From assembly GCA_947585795.1 (NCBI GenBank), contig CANPXG010000004.1, positions 1 through 64,000 of the forward strand: DNA of 64,000 nucleotides, written 5' to 3'. The position numbers and the translations under genes were made by a program. Below are positions 16,779 to 24,405 of the stretch, in pieces. Position 1 is the first letter of the stretch. The number at the start of each line of letters is the position of its first letter. The stretch is from an uncultured Clostridia bacterium (lineage in GTDB: Bacteria > Bacillota > Clostridia > UBA1381). The notes under the pieces were generated by a model. The model did not search any database. It saw only the letters and a list, made by a program, of their open reading frames with translations, and was not told the origin of the DNA.

Positions 16779-17813
16779 TCATTGTATGTTTGACTCAAAA
16801 TCCTTCATGCAGAATTTACACGGGCAGTAGCCCGCCGTGATCGCCTTCTCCGGAGCAGTAAATTCGATTTGGTTTTTGCTCATCGCGTATACGCATGAAG
16901 AGGTGTGCAGCTTCTTTGTTTTCGCGTTGCCTATGTACATGTTTTTCTTCGGCGGTCTTGGTTTGTAAAAGTGCCGGTGCACATTGTTCAGCAGCGTTTT
17001 TGAAAGCTCGTAGTCGGGGTGCTGCGGCAGAACGGTCGCCTTGCCGCAAACGGGACACTTAGCCGTGGAAAAGACCTCGCCCTTCACATATTCGGTTATG
17101 TCCTCCGACGGGAACACGCTCAGGCAGCCGTAACAGCCGCATTGTTCCGATATTATTACGTCGGGCTGGTTGTCGCGGCTGTGTGATATTATGGCGTTCA
17201 TTTGACGGTTCTTTTCTTCTTTTTTACTTTCGTCTGTGAACTTGTCGCCAAGCATCTTTATGCTGTCCCTGTATGACAACTCTATCCGCGTCAGCCATAC
17301 GGGGATTTTGAGCGTGTTTTTTAATTCGGCGTGTATGTTTTTTATGTTTTGCGCGCTCGGCGTGTGCACCCATATTTTTATACCGTTTTTAAACGGTTCG
17401 GCGCGTTGGAGCTTGATGTTCGGCACGTCCTTTAAATATGCTTCCGCCGCCGATAGCGCGTCTTTAAACCTTTGCTCCGCCTCGCGTTTTTGCATCCTCA
17501 GCAAGCGTGACAGTTGTTTTTGTTTTTCGCGTTCCTCCCAAAACGGGCTTTCTTCAAAGCGAATAAGAAACGGGCACTTTTTCTTTAAGCACTCGTGCTC
17601 CTTCAGGAGGTCCGGCGTCAGCGCTCCCACGTGCGCGTTGCAGCGGCATTTTCCTATGATCCTGTTTTTTCTGCGCACGCCGTCGATACATTTATAGTAT
17701 CTTTCGCCGCGTATTTGCTCCGCGCCAAAATAAGGCTGCGCCGGATCGTCCGATTCCGGCGCAAGTGTATTTGCGTTATTTTCATCCTCGATATTTGTTT
17801 TTCGTTCGTCCAT
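16779..17813 (-). CDS. Cysteine-cluster protein with two predicted zinc sites
   Basis: A 344-aa soluble protein of unknown function. N-terminal third has KCRCNAH and CLKKKCPF clusters; a charged helical part (about 95-215) follows. Then a zinc-ribbon-like pair CGCYGC...CPVCG (about 228-262). The C-terminal 60 residues resemble the Ada-type metal-binding fold: YIGNAKTKKLHTSSCVYA ... GYCPCKFC, with four Cys or His ligands. The Ada-like fold is known to bind methylphosphotriester DNA in Ada and occurs as an accessory in other proteins; here binding of DNA is only inferred. It is a stand-alone gene with its own promoter. Confidence 0.55.
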   Translation of the reverse strand: MDERKTNIEDENNANTLAPESDDPAQPYFGAEQIRGERYYKCIDGVRRKNRIIGKCRCNAHVGALTPDLLKEHECLKKKCPFLIRFEESPFWEEREKQKQLSRLLRMQKREAEQRFKDALSAAEAYLKDVPNIKLQRAEPFKNGIKIWVHTPSAQNIKNIHAELKNTLKIPVWLTRIELSYRDSIKMLGDKFTDESKKEEKNRQMNAIISHSRDNQPDVIISEQCGCYGCLSVFPSEDITEYVKGEVFSTAKCPVCGKATVLPQHPDYELSKTLLNNVHRHFYKPRPPKKNMYIGNAKTKKLHTSSCVYAMSKNQIEFTAPEKAITAGYCPCKFCMKDFESNIQ

Positions 17814-17856
17814 ATATTATCACTTCTTTGTTCGGCGGGTATGTGTCGGTAGTGTT

Positions 17857-17885
17857 ATTTTATCATAAAATCGCGGTTATTGCAA
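17857..17885 (-). promoter_or_regulatory. Promoter of the cysteine-cluster gene
   Basis: TTGCAA (17880-17885), 17-base spacer, TAAAAT (17857-17862), minus strand. Confidence 0.65.
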
Positions 17886-17889
17886 TCGT

Positions 17890-18639
17890 TTATAGAGATT
17901 TGTATTCCTCATCGCTTACAGGTTCAAGCCACTCGTTTGAGCCGTTTTCGCCCGGTACTTCTATTGCGAGGTGCGAGAACCAGCTGTCTTTTGCCGCGCC
18001 GTGCCAGTGCTTTACTTCGACGGGGATATTCACGCAATCGCCGGGCTTCATCTCGATCGCGTCCTTGCCCCACTCCTGATAGTAACCGCGTCCGCCGACG
18101 CATATAAGTATCTGACCGCCGCCCTTGTCGGCGTGGTGAATGTGCCAGTTGTTGCGGCAGCCGGGTTCAAACGTGACGTTGAAAATGCCGACCTGCTCCG
18201 ACGATACGGGCGCGAGGTAGCTTTGTCCCGTGAAATACTGCGCGAACCCGTCGTTCGGCGCGCCTATCGGGAACAAAATCGTGTTTTGGTATTTGTCCTT
18301 TTCGCTAAGCTCCTCATCTTTCCACACGTCCGTCGCGAGTCGGAACACCGCCCACGCTTTGGGCCAACCCGCATAAAATGCAACGTGAGTTATGATAGCC
18401 GCGATCTCTGCGCGCGTTACGCCGTGCGCCTTCGCGTTTTCAAGATGATACGTCAGCGACGAATCGGTGATCCCCGATGACATAAGCGCGACAACGGTAA
18501 TAATGCAGCGCGTTTTTAAGTCGATGTCCTCGTTGTTCCAGTTTTCACCGAATAAAACGTCGTCGTTAAAGTGCGCGAAGTCGGGCGCGAAGGTGCCAAG
18601 ACTGTCCCTGCCTGCCGTTTGTACTATTTTCTTGCTCAT
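17890..18639 (-). CDS. Carboxymuconolactone decarboxylase-like / cupin fusion
   Basis: A 249-aa two-domain protein. Residues about 15-105 match the CMD/AhpD-like helical fold (LKTRCIITVVALMSSG, GVTRAEIAAIITHVAFYAGWPKA), and about 130-235 form a cupin barrel with the metal-binding pattern WHIHHADKGGGQILIC ... G-D-C-V-N-I-P-x-x-V-K-H-W-H. Such fusions are common in gut Firmicutes as small-molecule oxidoreductase-like or lactonase-like enzymes; the substrate is unknown. The usual redox Cys pair of AhpD is absent. The ATG at 18639 follows AAAGGAGG. Confidence 0.85.
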   Translation of the reverse strand: MSKKIVQTAGRDSLGTFAPDFAHFNDDVLFGENWNNEDIDLKTRCIITVVALMSSGITDSSLTYHLENAKAHGVTRAEIAAIITHVAFYAGWPKAWAVFRLATDVWKDEELSEKDKYQNTILFPIGAPNDGFAQYFTGQSYLAPVSSEQVGIFNVTFEPGCRNNWHIHHADKGGGQILICVGGRGYYQEWGKDAIEMKPGDCVNIPVEVKHWHGAAKDSWFSHLAIEVPGENGSNEWLEPVSDEEYKSL

Positions 18640-18660
18640 CGTAATTCCTCCTTTACATGT

Positions 18661-18689
18661 ATTATACACCTAAGCAGCAGAAAAATCAA
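18661..18689 (-). promoter_or_regulatory. Promoter of the CMD/cupin gene
   Basis: TTGATT (18684-18689), 17-base spacer, TATAAT (18661-18666), minus strand. Confidence 0.75.
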
Positions 18690-18838
18690 GGGCGGGGGTG
18701 GGGGTGTCGGAGTGGCGGTCGTTATAGCTGACAATGAAGCCATTGGGGGAATAAATAGCATGGTGATGCGGGTTATGAGAAAGAGAAACGGGAATTTACC
18801 ACTTTTGAATTTTCAGAGCCGATAATAATTTGTACGAT

Positions 18839-18874
18839 AGAGATGTTGTTATGGAAGTAATAACATCTCTTTTT
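18839..18874 (+). terminator. Hairpin terminator inside cassette copy 1
   Basis: AGAGATGTTGTTA pairs with TAATAACATCTCT (one G-T pair), then TTTTT. Equivalent to 39399-39434, where it follows the lysS tail. Confidence 0.75.
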
Positions 18875-18936
18875 GTATGAAAAAAATTATTAATGCCGGA
18901 TAGAATAAAAACCTACAAAATTCACTCGACCACCCC

Positions 18937-18965
18937 TTGCAATCCATCCGCATTTGTGCTACAAT
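18937..18965 (+). promoter_or_regulatory. Promoter of predicted small RNA, copy 1
   Basis: TTGCAA (18937-18942), 17-base spacer, TACAAT (18960-18965); the boxes are unchanged in all three copies. Confidence 0.75.
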
Positions 18966-18971
18966 AAACTT

Positions 18972-19079
18972 ACATAAATTTTTATTTCCAATTTCAGCTC
19001 CCGCTTTTTAGGGAGCGAGGATACCGCAACCACTAACACTTTGCTGTTTTTTCCATGTTAGCGCGGTATCCTTTTCTTT
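18972..19079 (+). ncRNA. Predicted ~108-nt structured RNA, copy 1
   Basis: After the promoter come a GCTCCC/GGGAGC hairpin (18997-19002 with 19011-19016) and a long stem GGATACCGC/GCGGTATCC (19019-19027 with 19063-19071) extended by CTAACA/TGTTAG, ending in TTTTCTTT. The last stem acts as its terminator. Copies 2 and 3 differ at paired positions only in pairing-preserving ways. Confidence 0.6.
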
Positions 19080-19206
19080 AGTTACAGGACTTTTCCCACT
19101 ATAAAAATACATATTCCAACGAATATGTGTTTTTTTGCAGTCGCAATTACACTTTTTCGACAAATTTCAAGGCTGTCGATGGTATGCAGTATTACTTCGT
19201 GGCGTC

Positions 19207-19326
19207 GTGTTCGGGCTTGTGTACGACGGTGATAAAGACACGCCGTCAAGTGCGAATGTGTGCTTGAGAAATCTAAAGATAAAGCAGGAATATATAAAAA
19301 ACCGCATAAATATGCGGTTTTTTTAA
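19207..19326 (+). pseudogene. 3' remnant of the cassette's secreted-protein gene
   Basis: The frame reads VFGLVYDGDKDTPSSANVCL... as in the full copies, but the stop codon has become CAG, so the frame runs into the terminator hairpin. No start remains. Confidence 0.85.
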
Positions 19327-19337
19327 ACGCGTATTTT

Positions 19338-21047
19338 TTACTCCGTTATCGTCACCGTTCTGCTTTCACCGTTCCAGTCGACCGTTGCGTCAAAGGCTTC
19401 GACTACGGCGCGGATAGGTACCATCGTGTAATCGCCTACAAGCCGCGCGGGGGTGTCGATCGTTACTGCGCTGCCGTTTTTATACAGCTTATCATCTCCT
19501 ATGTTAAGCTTAACCGTCGTGGCACCGCGCGTTGATGTTACGGTCTGCGTCGACGGCTCCCACTCGACCGTCGCGCCAAGCGCCTCAAATATTGCGCGGA
19601 ACGGAACGAGTGTACGGTCATTCTCCATTATGGGCGGTCGGTCGAACGAGATCGACTGACCGTTGATAACTACCGATATATTGGCATTGGGTACCACGGC
19701 GGCGGACGGATCCGGCTCATGCCCGAAGCTCATATACTGACCTCTCTTATATAGCGTGTATTCACGGCTTGTTCCGTTTGCCAATATCTTTAATTTATGC
19801 TCTCCGTCCATTATGCTGTTTATATTAAAATTACAGGTGTACGGTATTTCCTTTGAACAGTGGAACCATTGATCGTCAATAAAGTAATCCACCGTTATGT
19901 TCGGTTGGTTGGGGAAATACGCGAGCGTGTACAGCTTTACGGTACCGTTATTCGCCATGAGAGTGTCACCGTTATTCGCGGGCGCAAAGGTGAAGTCGGG
20001 AGTATCGTCAGCCGAAAGCAGATACGCGCCGTTTGACGCGGCTTGCTTAAAGATCTCGAGCGACGACGGGAAGCCCGATATATAGAACACATCATCCTCT
20101 ATACCCGTAAGATCACTGTTAAAATAATTTATCATCTTGACCTGCGGGTACTTCATTATCGTATTCCAATACATATGTCTGAGGTGAGATTCATGCCAGC
20201 CGTTGTAATCGGTATTTATGTAGTCCGTGCGCACCACGCCGCCCTCACTTATCATTACGGGCTTATTGATGTTATGCTCACTCATGAACTCCAGCGTAGG
20301 TCTGAGCTTATTTGTAGTCCAGCCGTAATCTCCGGTCATGAAATATATGGAGTCCTCGACCGTCGTGTTTGGATTGTGAAGGAAGTACTTCGTCATATAA
20401 CTGCTTACGCCTATCCAATCCACGTACTCGTCACCGGGGTAAAACCACTCAAGCGGTCTGTCAAGCGCGCCCATGTCGTTCGGCGACCATACAACGGCAA
20501 AGTTGGGATATTTGTGGATCATATCCGCCGCCTGACGGAATATGTCGACGTACCTTTGGGGATCGTCACCCAAGGTCGATATATTCATTTCATTGGCAAA
20601 ACGGATAAACATGGGTTTGTTATATTCGTTTAATCGATCCAAAACCCTACGCATAGCATCAAAGTCCACTTTGTCCAAAGAAGTCACGGTCCATCCTACC
20701 ATAACGACCTTATTGCTTTTTTTGATCAGTTCATTTGCAGGATAATAAAAATCATCCTGATCGAAGTCCTGAATATATGTAAGATATGAACCGATCGGCT
20801 CAAATTGCGCGGAATTTTCAGCCACCATTCCTATATAAGTGCCGGCGCGCGGTTCAAGCTTGGCTCCGTAGTACACGCAGTTTTCGGGATCTCCCTCAAC
20901 GTACAGCTCAAAATCGGTTTGTGATACCTGCTCTCTGCGATGGTTAAGCAACTCCCCCCAATCCGGTTCCGGGAACTCAAAAGCGTACGCCGCGGGCGCA
21001 AACATGGCTATGATGACGGTTAATACAATGCATACAAATTTTTTCAT
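19338..21047 (-). CDS. Secreted GH26-like glycoside hydrolase with Cu-amine-oxidase-N-like domain
   Basis: A 569-aa secreted enzyme. Signal peptide to about residue 22 (AAYA). Catalytic domain about 50-345 resembles family 26 (beta-mannanase type): candidate acid/base Glu in FIRFANEMN and nucleophile Glu in MISEGG, with WSPNDMG and DYVDWIGVSSY around the barrel. A middle Ig-like linker (350-440) follows. The C-terminal 130 residues are a copper-amine-oxidase-N-like pair (RTLVPFRAIFEALGATVEW, TMVPIRAVVEAFDATVDW), a stress- or wall-associated module common in Clostridia. It lies 44 bases after the membrane protein gene, so the two are probably one operon for a cell-surface polysaccharide. Confidence 0.8.
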   Translation of the reverse strand: MKKFVCIVLTVIIAMFAPAAYAFEFPEPDWGELLNHRREQVSQTDFELYVEGDPENCVYYGAKLEPRAGTYIGMVAENSAQFEPIGSYLTYIQDFDQDDFYYPANELIKKSNKVVMVGWTVTSLDKVDFDAMRRVLDRLNEYNKPMFIRFANEMNISTLGDDPQRYVDIFRQAADMIHKYPNFAVVWSPNDMGALDRPLEWFYPGDEYVDWIGVSSYMTKYFLHNPNTTVEDSIYFMTGDYGWTTNKLRPTLEFMSEHNINKPVMISEGGVVRTDYINTDYNGWHESHLRHMYWNTIMKYPQVKMINYFNSDLTGIEDDVFYISGFPSSLEIFKQAASNGAYLLSADDTPDFTFAPANNGDTLMANNGTVKLYTLAYFPNQPNITVDYFIDDQWFHCSKEIPYTCNFNINSIMDGEHKLKILANGTSREYTLYKRGQYMSFGHEPDPSAAVVPNANISVVINGQSISFDRPPIMENDRTLVPFRAIFEALGATVEWEPSTQTVTSTRGATTVKLNIGDDKLYKNGSAVTIDTPARLVGDYTMVPIRAVVEAFDATVDWNGESRTVTITE

Positions 21048-21091
21048 TTCGATTACTCCCCTTTGTAATAATTGTTTTTGCTTATATAAAT

Positions 21092-22672
21092 TTATTTTTC
21101 AAAATGATAATACGAGCCTTCATCAAAAATGATTTTGCCGTACAAGTCGCCGTTTTCCTTTGAAAGAATAAAATTGTCGCCGTCCGGTTTTATGTCAAGG
21201 CTTATGACGCTTAAGTCGGGCATCAGCACAAAAAAGCTGCAGCTTTGTGCCCATAGGTTTGTTGCCAAGTCCACCGACTCACCTTCTTTTATGGGCGTAA
21301 TGTTATTTATTTCCGCAATACCGAGCCTATGTTCTACGCAGCCGGTAATATCCGCATAGCCGCTGCACGACGCGCGTACGGTTTCCCAGCAGTTGACGCT
21401 GTTTACATCCTTGTAATAATCGTACGTGTCAAGCAGATATGAACATTTGTGTGAATTTGTCAAATCGTTTTTCGTGTCAGTCTTTATGAGATCGTCGGCA
21501 ATTTCCGTGTCATGCGCGGAAACGGTGTTGAATTGATTTACTATTCCCATTCCCGAAACGGTAAATACAAATGCCGCGGCTGAAAATCCGACAATGTAAA
21601 CTATCTTTTTTACAGGCTTCGGAATAAGCGTCAGTATTTCTCCCGCGAAAACACCTGCTCCCACGACAAAGAAAAATACGGAACGAATGGTAAACCGCGT
21701 GTCGGAAAGCATGAAGAGCAAGCATATCCCCGAAGCGGCAAACAAAATTCCGATCAAAGCTTTTTTCCATTCAAATTTATCCTTGCCGCTTTGATCGAGC
21801 GATGAAAAGTATCCGAAAATGACGGATAGTATCGCTATGATCACAAGTACGATTTGGTGCTTCGAGAGCAAAAGCTTTGCGCCCTCCGTAAAGCCCGAAG
21901 AGAGCATACGCATATTGATAGGTACAAGAATTTGCGCGGCGGCAATACCGGTGGACTTTGTATGCTGCAATATATTTTCGGTAAGAAGCTGTCCGCGCGA
22001 GGCTATTTCAGGCGAGTTATGGTGCGCAAAGTAGAATAACGCTATAAGAACGGCGTGAATTATCGGAATTGCAAGGAGCTTTTTATCTCCGTTTTTTAAA
22101 ATAATGTACGCGTTTAAAAACAAGTACGGAAGTATCGCCTGCTCGTAAAATCCGACGGCAAATAAACCCAAAACAATGTATGCTGCAAGAAAGCCGATTC
22201 GTGATGTTTCAATATAACGCGATATGAGAGTCAGTGCGAGGGAAATAAAAAACAAAGCGCATACAATTCTCGAAGCGGCGCTTATCCAATATGTTGCCTC
22301 CGTATTCAGAGGCAGCAGGCAAGCCGCCAAAAAAAGCGTGCCTCCGACTGTGAAGCCGTTTTTTTTCAGTACCTTATATAACATAAACACCGCCGCAAAC
22401 AGCATGAAGCATATCAACAGCTCGACGATCCATATATGCGTGAACAGCGGTGCCGTTATGAGCGCGTCAAACAGTCCCGCCATGGGGCGGATAGCCAGTT
22501 TTTGAGTCGGTATTATGTATTGCGTCCATATATTATCGTATAAATCTCCGTAAAGGAACCAATCGTCCATTACGGGACCGTACCCCGCGTGAGGAACAAA
22601 TCTTTGTATTAGCATTAAGCAAAAAGCAAGAGCCGCAGCGGCATATTCGCGATAATTTTTTCCCTTTTCCAT
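21092..22672 (-). CDS. Polytopic membrane protein, GtrII-like
   Basis: A 526-aa integral membrane protein with about 10-11 hydrophobic segments and a soluble C-terminal domain of about 120 residues. The early acidic MDDWFLYG motif, after the first segment, is like the D-D/E pair of GT-C type lipid-linked sugar transferases such as GtrII. The start is taken at 22672 (MEKGKNY): the earlier ATG at 22765 sits at the predicted transcription start and has no ribosome site. Transcribed with the GH26-like gene. Specific donor and acceptor are unknown. Confidence 0.6.
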   Translation of the reverse strand: MEKGKNYREYAAAALAFCLMLIQRFVPHAGYGPVMDDWFLYGDLYDNIWTQYIIPTQKLAIRPMAGLFDALITAPLFTHIWIVELLICFMLFAAVFMLYKVLKKNGFTVGGTLFLAACLLPLNTEATYWISAASRIVCALFFISLALTLISRYIETSRIGFLAAYIVLGLFAVGFYEQAILPYLFLNAYIILKNGDKKLLAIPIIHAVLIALFYFAHHNSPEIASRGQLLTENILQHTKSTGIAAAQILVPINMRMLSSGFTEGAKLLLSKHQIVLVIIAILSVIFGYFSSLDQSGKDKFEWKKALIGILFAASGICLLFMLSDTRFTIRSVFFFVVGAGVFAGEILTLIPKPVKKIVYIVGFSAAAFVFTVSGMGIVNQFNTVSAHDTEIADDLIKTDTKNDLTNSHKCSYLLDTYDYYKDVNSVNCWETVRASCSGYADITGCVEHRLGIAEINNITPIKEGESVDLATNLWAQSCSFFVLMPDLSVISLDIKPDGDNFILSKENGDLYGKIIFDEGSYYHFEK

Positions 22673-22770
22673 GTCGTCCCACCATTCGTGATTTTTTACC
22701 CGAGGCTGATGTCGTTCAGCGTAAAGAGCATGCGGTAAAATTTTTGAATCATACCAAAAATGCATAATGA

Positions 22771-22799
22771 ATTATATCACGCAAATAAGACTGTGTCAA
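22771..22799 (-). promoter_or_regulatory. Promoter of the membrane protein/GH26 operon
   Basis: TTGACA (22794-22799), 17-base spacer, TATAAT (22771-22776), minus strand; perfect consensus. Confidence 0.85.
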
Positions 22800-22828
22800 T
22801 GAATTTTGCTGCTCTTGCTCTTCCCAAT

Positions 22829-22920
22829 AAAAAACCGCATATTTATGCGGTTTTTTATATTCCTACCTTACCTTTAGATTTCTTAAACACACATTCGCGC
22901 CTGACGGCGTGCCTTTATCA
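22829..22920 (-). repeat. Repeated cassette, copy 4 (3' remnant)
   Basis: Minus strand: the last ~18 codons of the cassette protein (GTPSGANVCLRNLKVR, stop) and the terminator hairpin ACCGCAT-AAAT-ATGCGGT. Everything upstream is replaced by the GC-rich repeat mosaic. Confidence 0.85.
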
Positions 22921-23060
22921 ACAATTGCACGGGCAACCCTCCTCCGCCCGCATTCCCTACCATCTTGTAGGGCGGGCTGCCCCCAGCCCGCCGTTAATAT
23001 GTCTTGCCACACCTCTCTGTAGGGGCAGTCACTGGCCGCCCGCGAGGGTCGCCCTGTTGA
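22921..23060. repeat. Intergenic repeat mosaic with GTAG-footed hairpins
   Basis: Contains GTAG followed by a GGCGGGCTG/C(A)GCCCGCC-type stem at 22967-22992, and a second GTAG-led unit starting at 23019. No gene. Confidence 0.75.
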
Positions 23061-23063
23061 TAA

Positions 23064-23156
23064 TTAACTAATAATAAGGCGTATAGCATTAATTATTAAC
23101 AGAAGACCTATTATTGTTGTTGCAATAGCACCTATGCATCCATAATTGTTGTTCAT
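23064..23156 (-). CDS. 30-aa hydrophobic small protein
   Basis: A short reading frame with a perfect AGGAGGTG site 6 bases before the ATG. The product starts MNNNYGCIGA and continues as one hydrophobic segment (about residues 8-29, rich in I, L, A, T). It lies 33 bases after the zinc-ribbon gene, in the same direction, so is probably co-transcribed. Function unknown; a small membrane protein or membrane-active peptide is likely. Confidence 0.6.
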   Translation of the reverse strand: MNNNYGCIGAIATTIIGLLLIINAIRLIIS

Positions 23157-23189
23157 TGTATACACCTCCTATAAAATATTTAATTTCCA

Positions 23190-23573
23190 TTATGAATCAA
23201 TAATGTCAACTTTACTGCATGATGATATTTTAGGAGAAAATATGCCTGCGCCCCAAGAAGCTTTATATTTACCCCCATTAGCAGGAGAAACTGTTTCCAT
23301 ACACATTGGAATATTTGTTAATCCATAAAATCCGATCATAATCGGTTTATTTGATTTTATTTCAGCAATACTGCCGGCTGGTACGGAACACAGTTTTTTC
23401 CCACTCACCATATCTTTGATTGTTATGATTTCACCTCGCACTACCGGACTTTGTTCAATTTTAATTCTTATTAAATCGTTTGTATTTTCGGCAATAGGGT
23501 AACCGCAGTTAGGACAATTTTTTGCAGAACTGGAAACATTGTTTCCGCATTCCGGACATTGAATTATAGCCAT
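23190..23573 (-). CDS. Zinc-ribbon domain protein
   Basis: A 127-aa protein. The first 28 residues form a zinc ribbon (IQCPECGNNVSSSAKNCPNCG, two CxxC pairs). The rest is a beta-rich domain with no recognised family. No signal peptide, so cytoplasmic. It lies in a minus-strand cluster with a small HTH gene upstream and a 30-aa hydrophobic protein downstream. Function unknown. Confidence 0.7.
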   Translation of the reverse strand: MAIIQCPECGNNVSSSAKNCPNCGYPIAENTNDLIRIKIEQSPVVRGEIITIKDMVSGKKLCSVPAGSIAEIKSNKPIMIGFYGLTNIPMCMETVSPANGGKYKASWGAGIFSPKISSCSKVDIIDS

Positions 23574-23630
23574 ATTAAATCTACCTTTCTTTTTTAATTT
23601 TAAATTACATAATACGTTTATGTATAAATG

Positions 23631-23807
23631 TTATTTTTTGGGTTTATAACTTGCGGGTGGTTTGGCGTCTTCAGGGATATGCCATGGACTGCCCGACGCG
23701 TCTTGATACGCGTTTGTGATTTTTCCTTCTCTACACCATCGGGCAACAGTACCCTGATTGACTCCATACCTTTCGGCAAATTCTTTTGTGCCTATTGTTT
23801 TGTTCAT
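23631..23807 (-). CDS. Small helix-turn-helix (excisionase/MerR-like) protein
   Basis: A 58-aa protein: IGTKEFAERYGVNQGTVARWCREGKI is a winged-helix helix-turn-helix of the HTH_17/MerR type, followed by WHIPEDA. The ATG at 23807 follows AAAGGAGGG; the longer frame upstream has no site. Probably a DNA-binding regulator; it faces the XRE gene across a shared control region. Confidence 0.75.
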   Translation of the reverse strand: MNKTIGTKEFAERYGVNQGTVARWCREGKITNAYQDASGSPWHIPEDAKPPASYKPKK

Positions 23808-23869
23808 CAATTTTCCCTCCTTTCCACCGAACCGAATGAAATTTCTATTAAAAATCTCATCATACTTCA

Positions 23870-23910
23870 ATTATACTTACCTTTTCAGTAAATGTAAATA
23901 ATATATTTAC
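23870..23910 (-). promoter_or_regulatory. Promoter with palindromic operator
   Basis: Minus strand TTTACA (23893-23898), 17-base spacer, TATAAT (23870-23875). The palindrome GTAAAT-AATAT-ATTTAC (23894-23910) overlaps the -35 box, a plausible binding site for the divergent XRE protein. Confidence 0.55.
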
Positions 23911-23974
23911 CATATAGGTTAAATATTTCAATAAAATCACGATTACGGTAAAATGAATTTAGGAGTTGATATAT

Positions 23975-24289
23975 ATGACTTTTGGAGAAAGATTGAGAGA
24001 ACTGCGGGAGGACAATGACGAAAAGCAAAAGGATATTGCGGATTTACTGTTCGTTTCAAACAAGGTCATAAGCGATTATGAAAGAGGAATACATTTTCCG
24101 AGGGACGAGCGCGTTATTATCGCGCTTGCAAACCATTTCGGTGTCAGTATCGATTACCTTTTCGGTATCACAAATATTAAAAATCACACGTACAGCAACG
24201 ATTTCCTGATCGTGTTTCACTCACTGACCGCGGAGCAAAAGAATGAGGTTATGGATTTTATGCAGTTTCTTGCCGCGAAAAATCGTTAA
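23975..24289 (+). CDS. XRE-family transcriptional regulator
   Basis: A 104-aa repressor-type protein with a Cro/C1 helix-turn-helix at residues 4-60 (FGERLRELREDNDEKQKDIA, VSNKVISDYERG, FPRDERVIIALANHFGVSIDYL), then a short helical tail. The ATG at 23975 follows AGGAG. Divergent from the small HTH gene; the shared palindrome suggests auto- and cross-regulation. Confidence 0.85.
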   Translation: MTFGERLRELREDNDEKQKDIADLLFVSNKVISDYERGIHFPRDERVIIALANHFGVSIDYLFGITNIKNHTYSNDFLIVFHSLTAEQKNEVMDFMQFLAAKNR

Positions 24290-24351
24290 AAATACCTCCA
24301 AATCCGCGCAAAAATAAATGCGGCGAAAATAGAACTCGCCACACGCGACTA

Positions 24352-24382
24352 CAAAAAACACGTGGCACAAACCTGCGCCACG
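24352..24382 (-). terminator. Terminator of the DeoR gene
   Basis: Minus strand: CGTGGC/GCCACG stem (24377-24382 with 24361-24366), then TGTTTTTTG. Confidence 0.6.
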
Positions 24383-24405
24383 CATAAATACGTATTCCCA
24401 TAAAT

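Larger units (their letters stand above)
18729..19326 (+). repeat. Repeated cassette, copy 1 (internally deleted)
   Basis: This is the same cassette as 39291-40817 but with about 0.9 kb of the protein gene removed. It begins with GACAATGAAGCC and GGGGGAATAA, which reads as the last codons of lysS (TMKPLGE, stop), then a terminator-like hairpin (18839-18874), the predicted small RNA, a second hairpin near 19110-19135, and jumps at about 19206 to the last 40 codons of the secreted protein and its terminator. Confidence 0.85.

Noticed and set aside
18990-19080. T-box riboswitch in the cassette RNA
   Set aside because: GGATACCGC looks a little like the T-box GGNACCGCG word, but only about 30 nt precede it, there is no Stem I or specifier loop, and the RNA ends before a secreted-protein gene with its own promoter.
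22673-22765. Extended N terminus of the GtrII-like protein
   Set aside because: The ATG at 22765 is at the predicted transcription start just after the -10 box and has no ribosome site; the added residues are not membrane-like.
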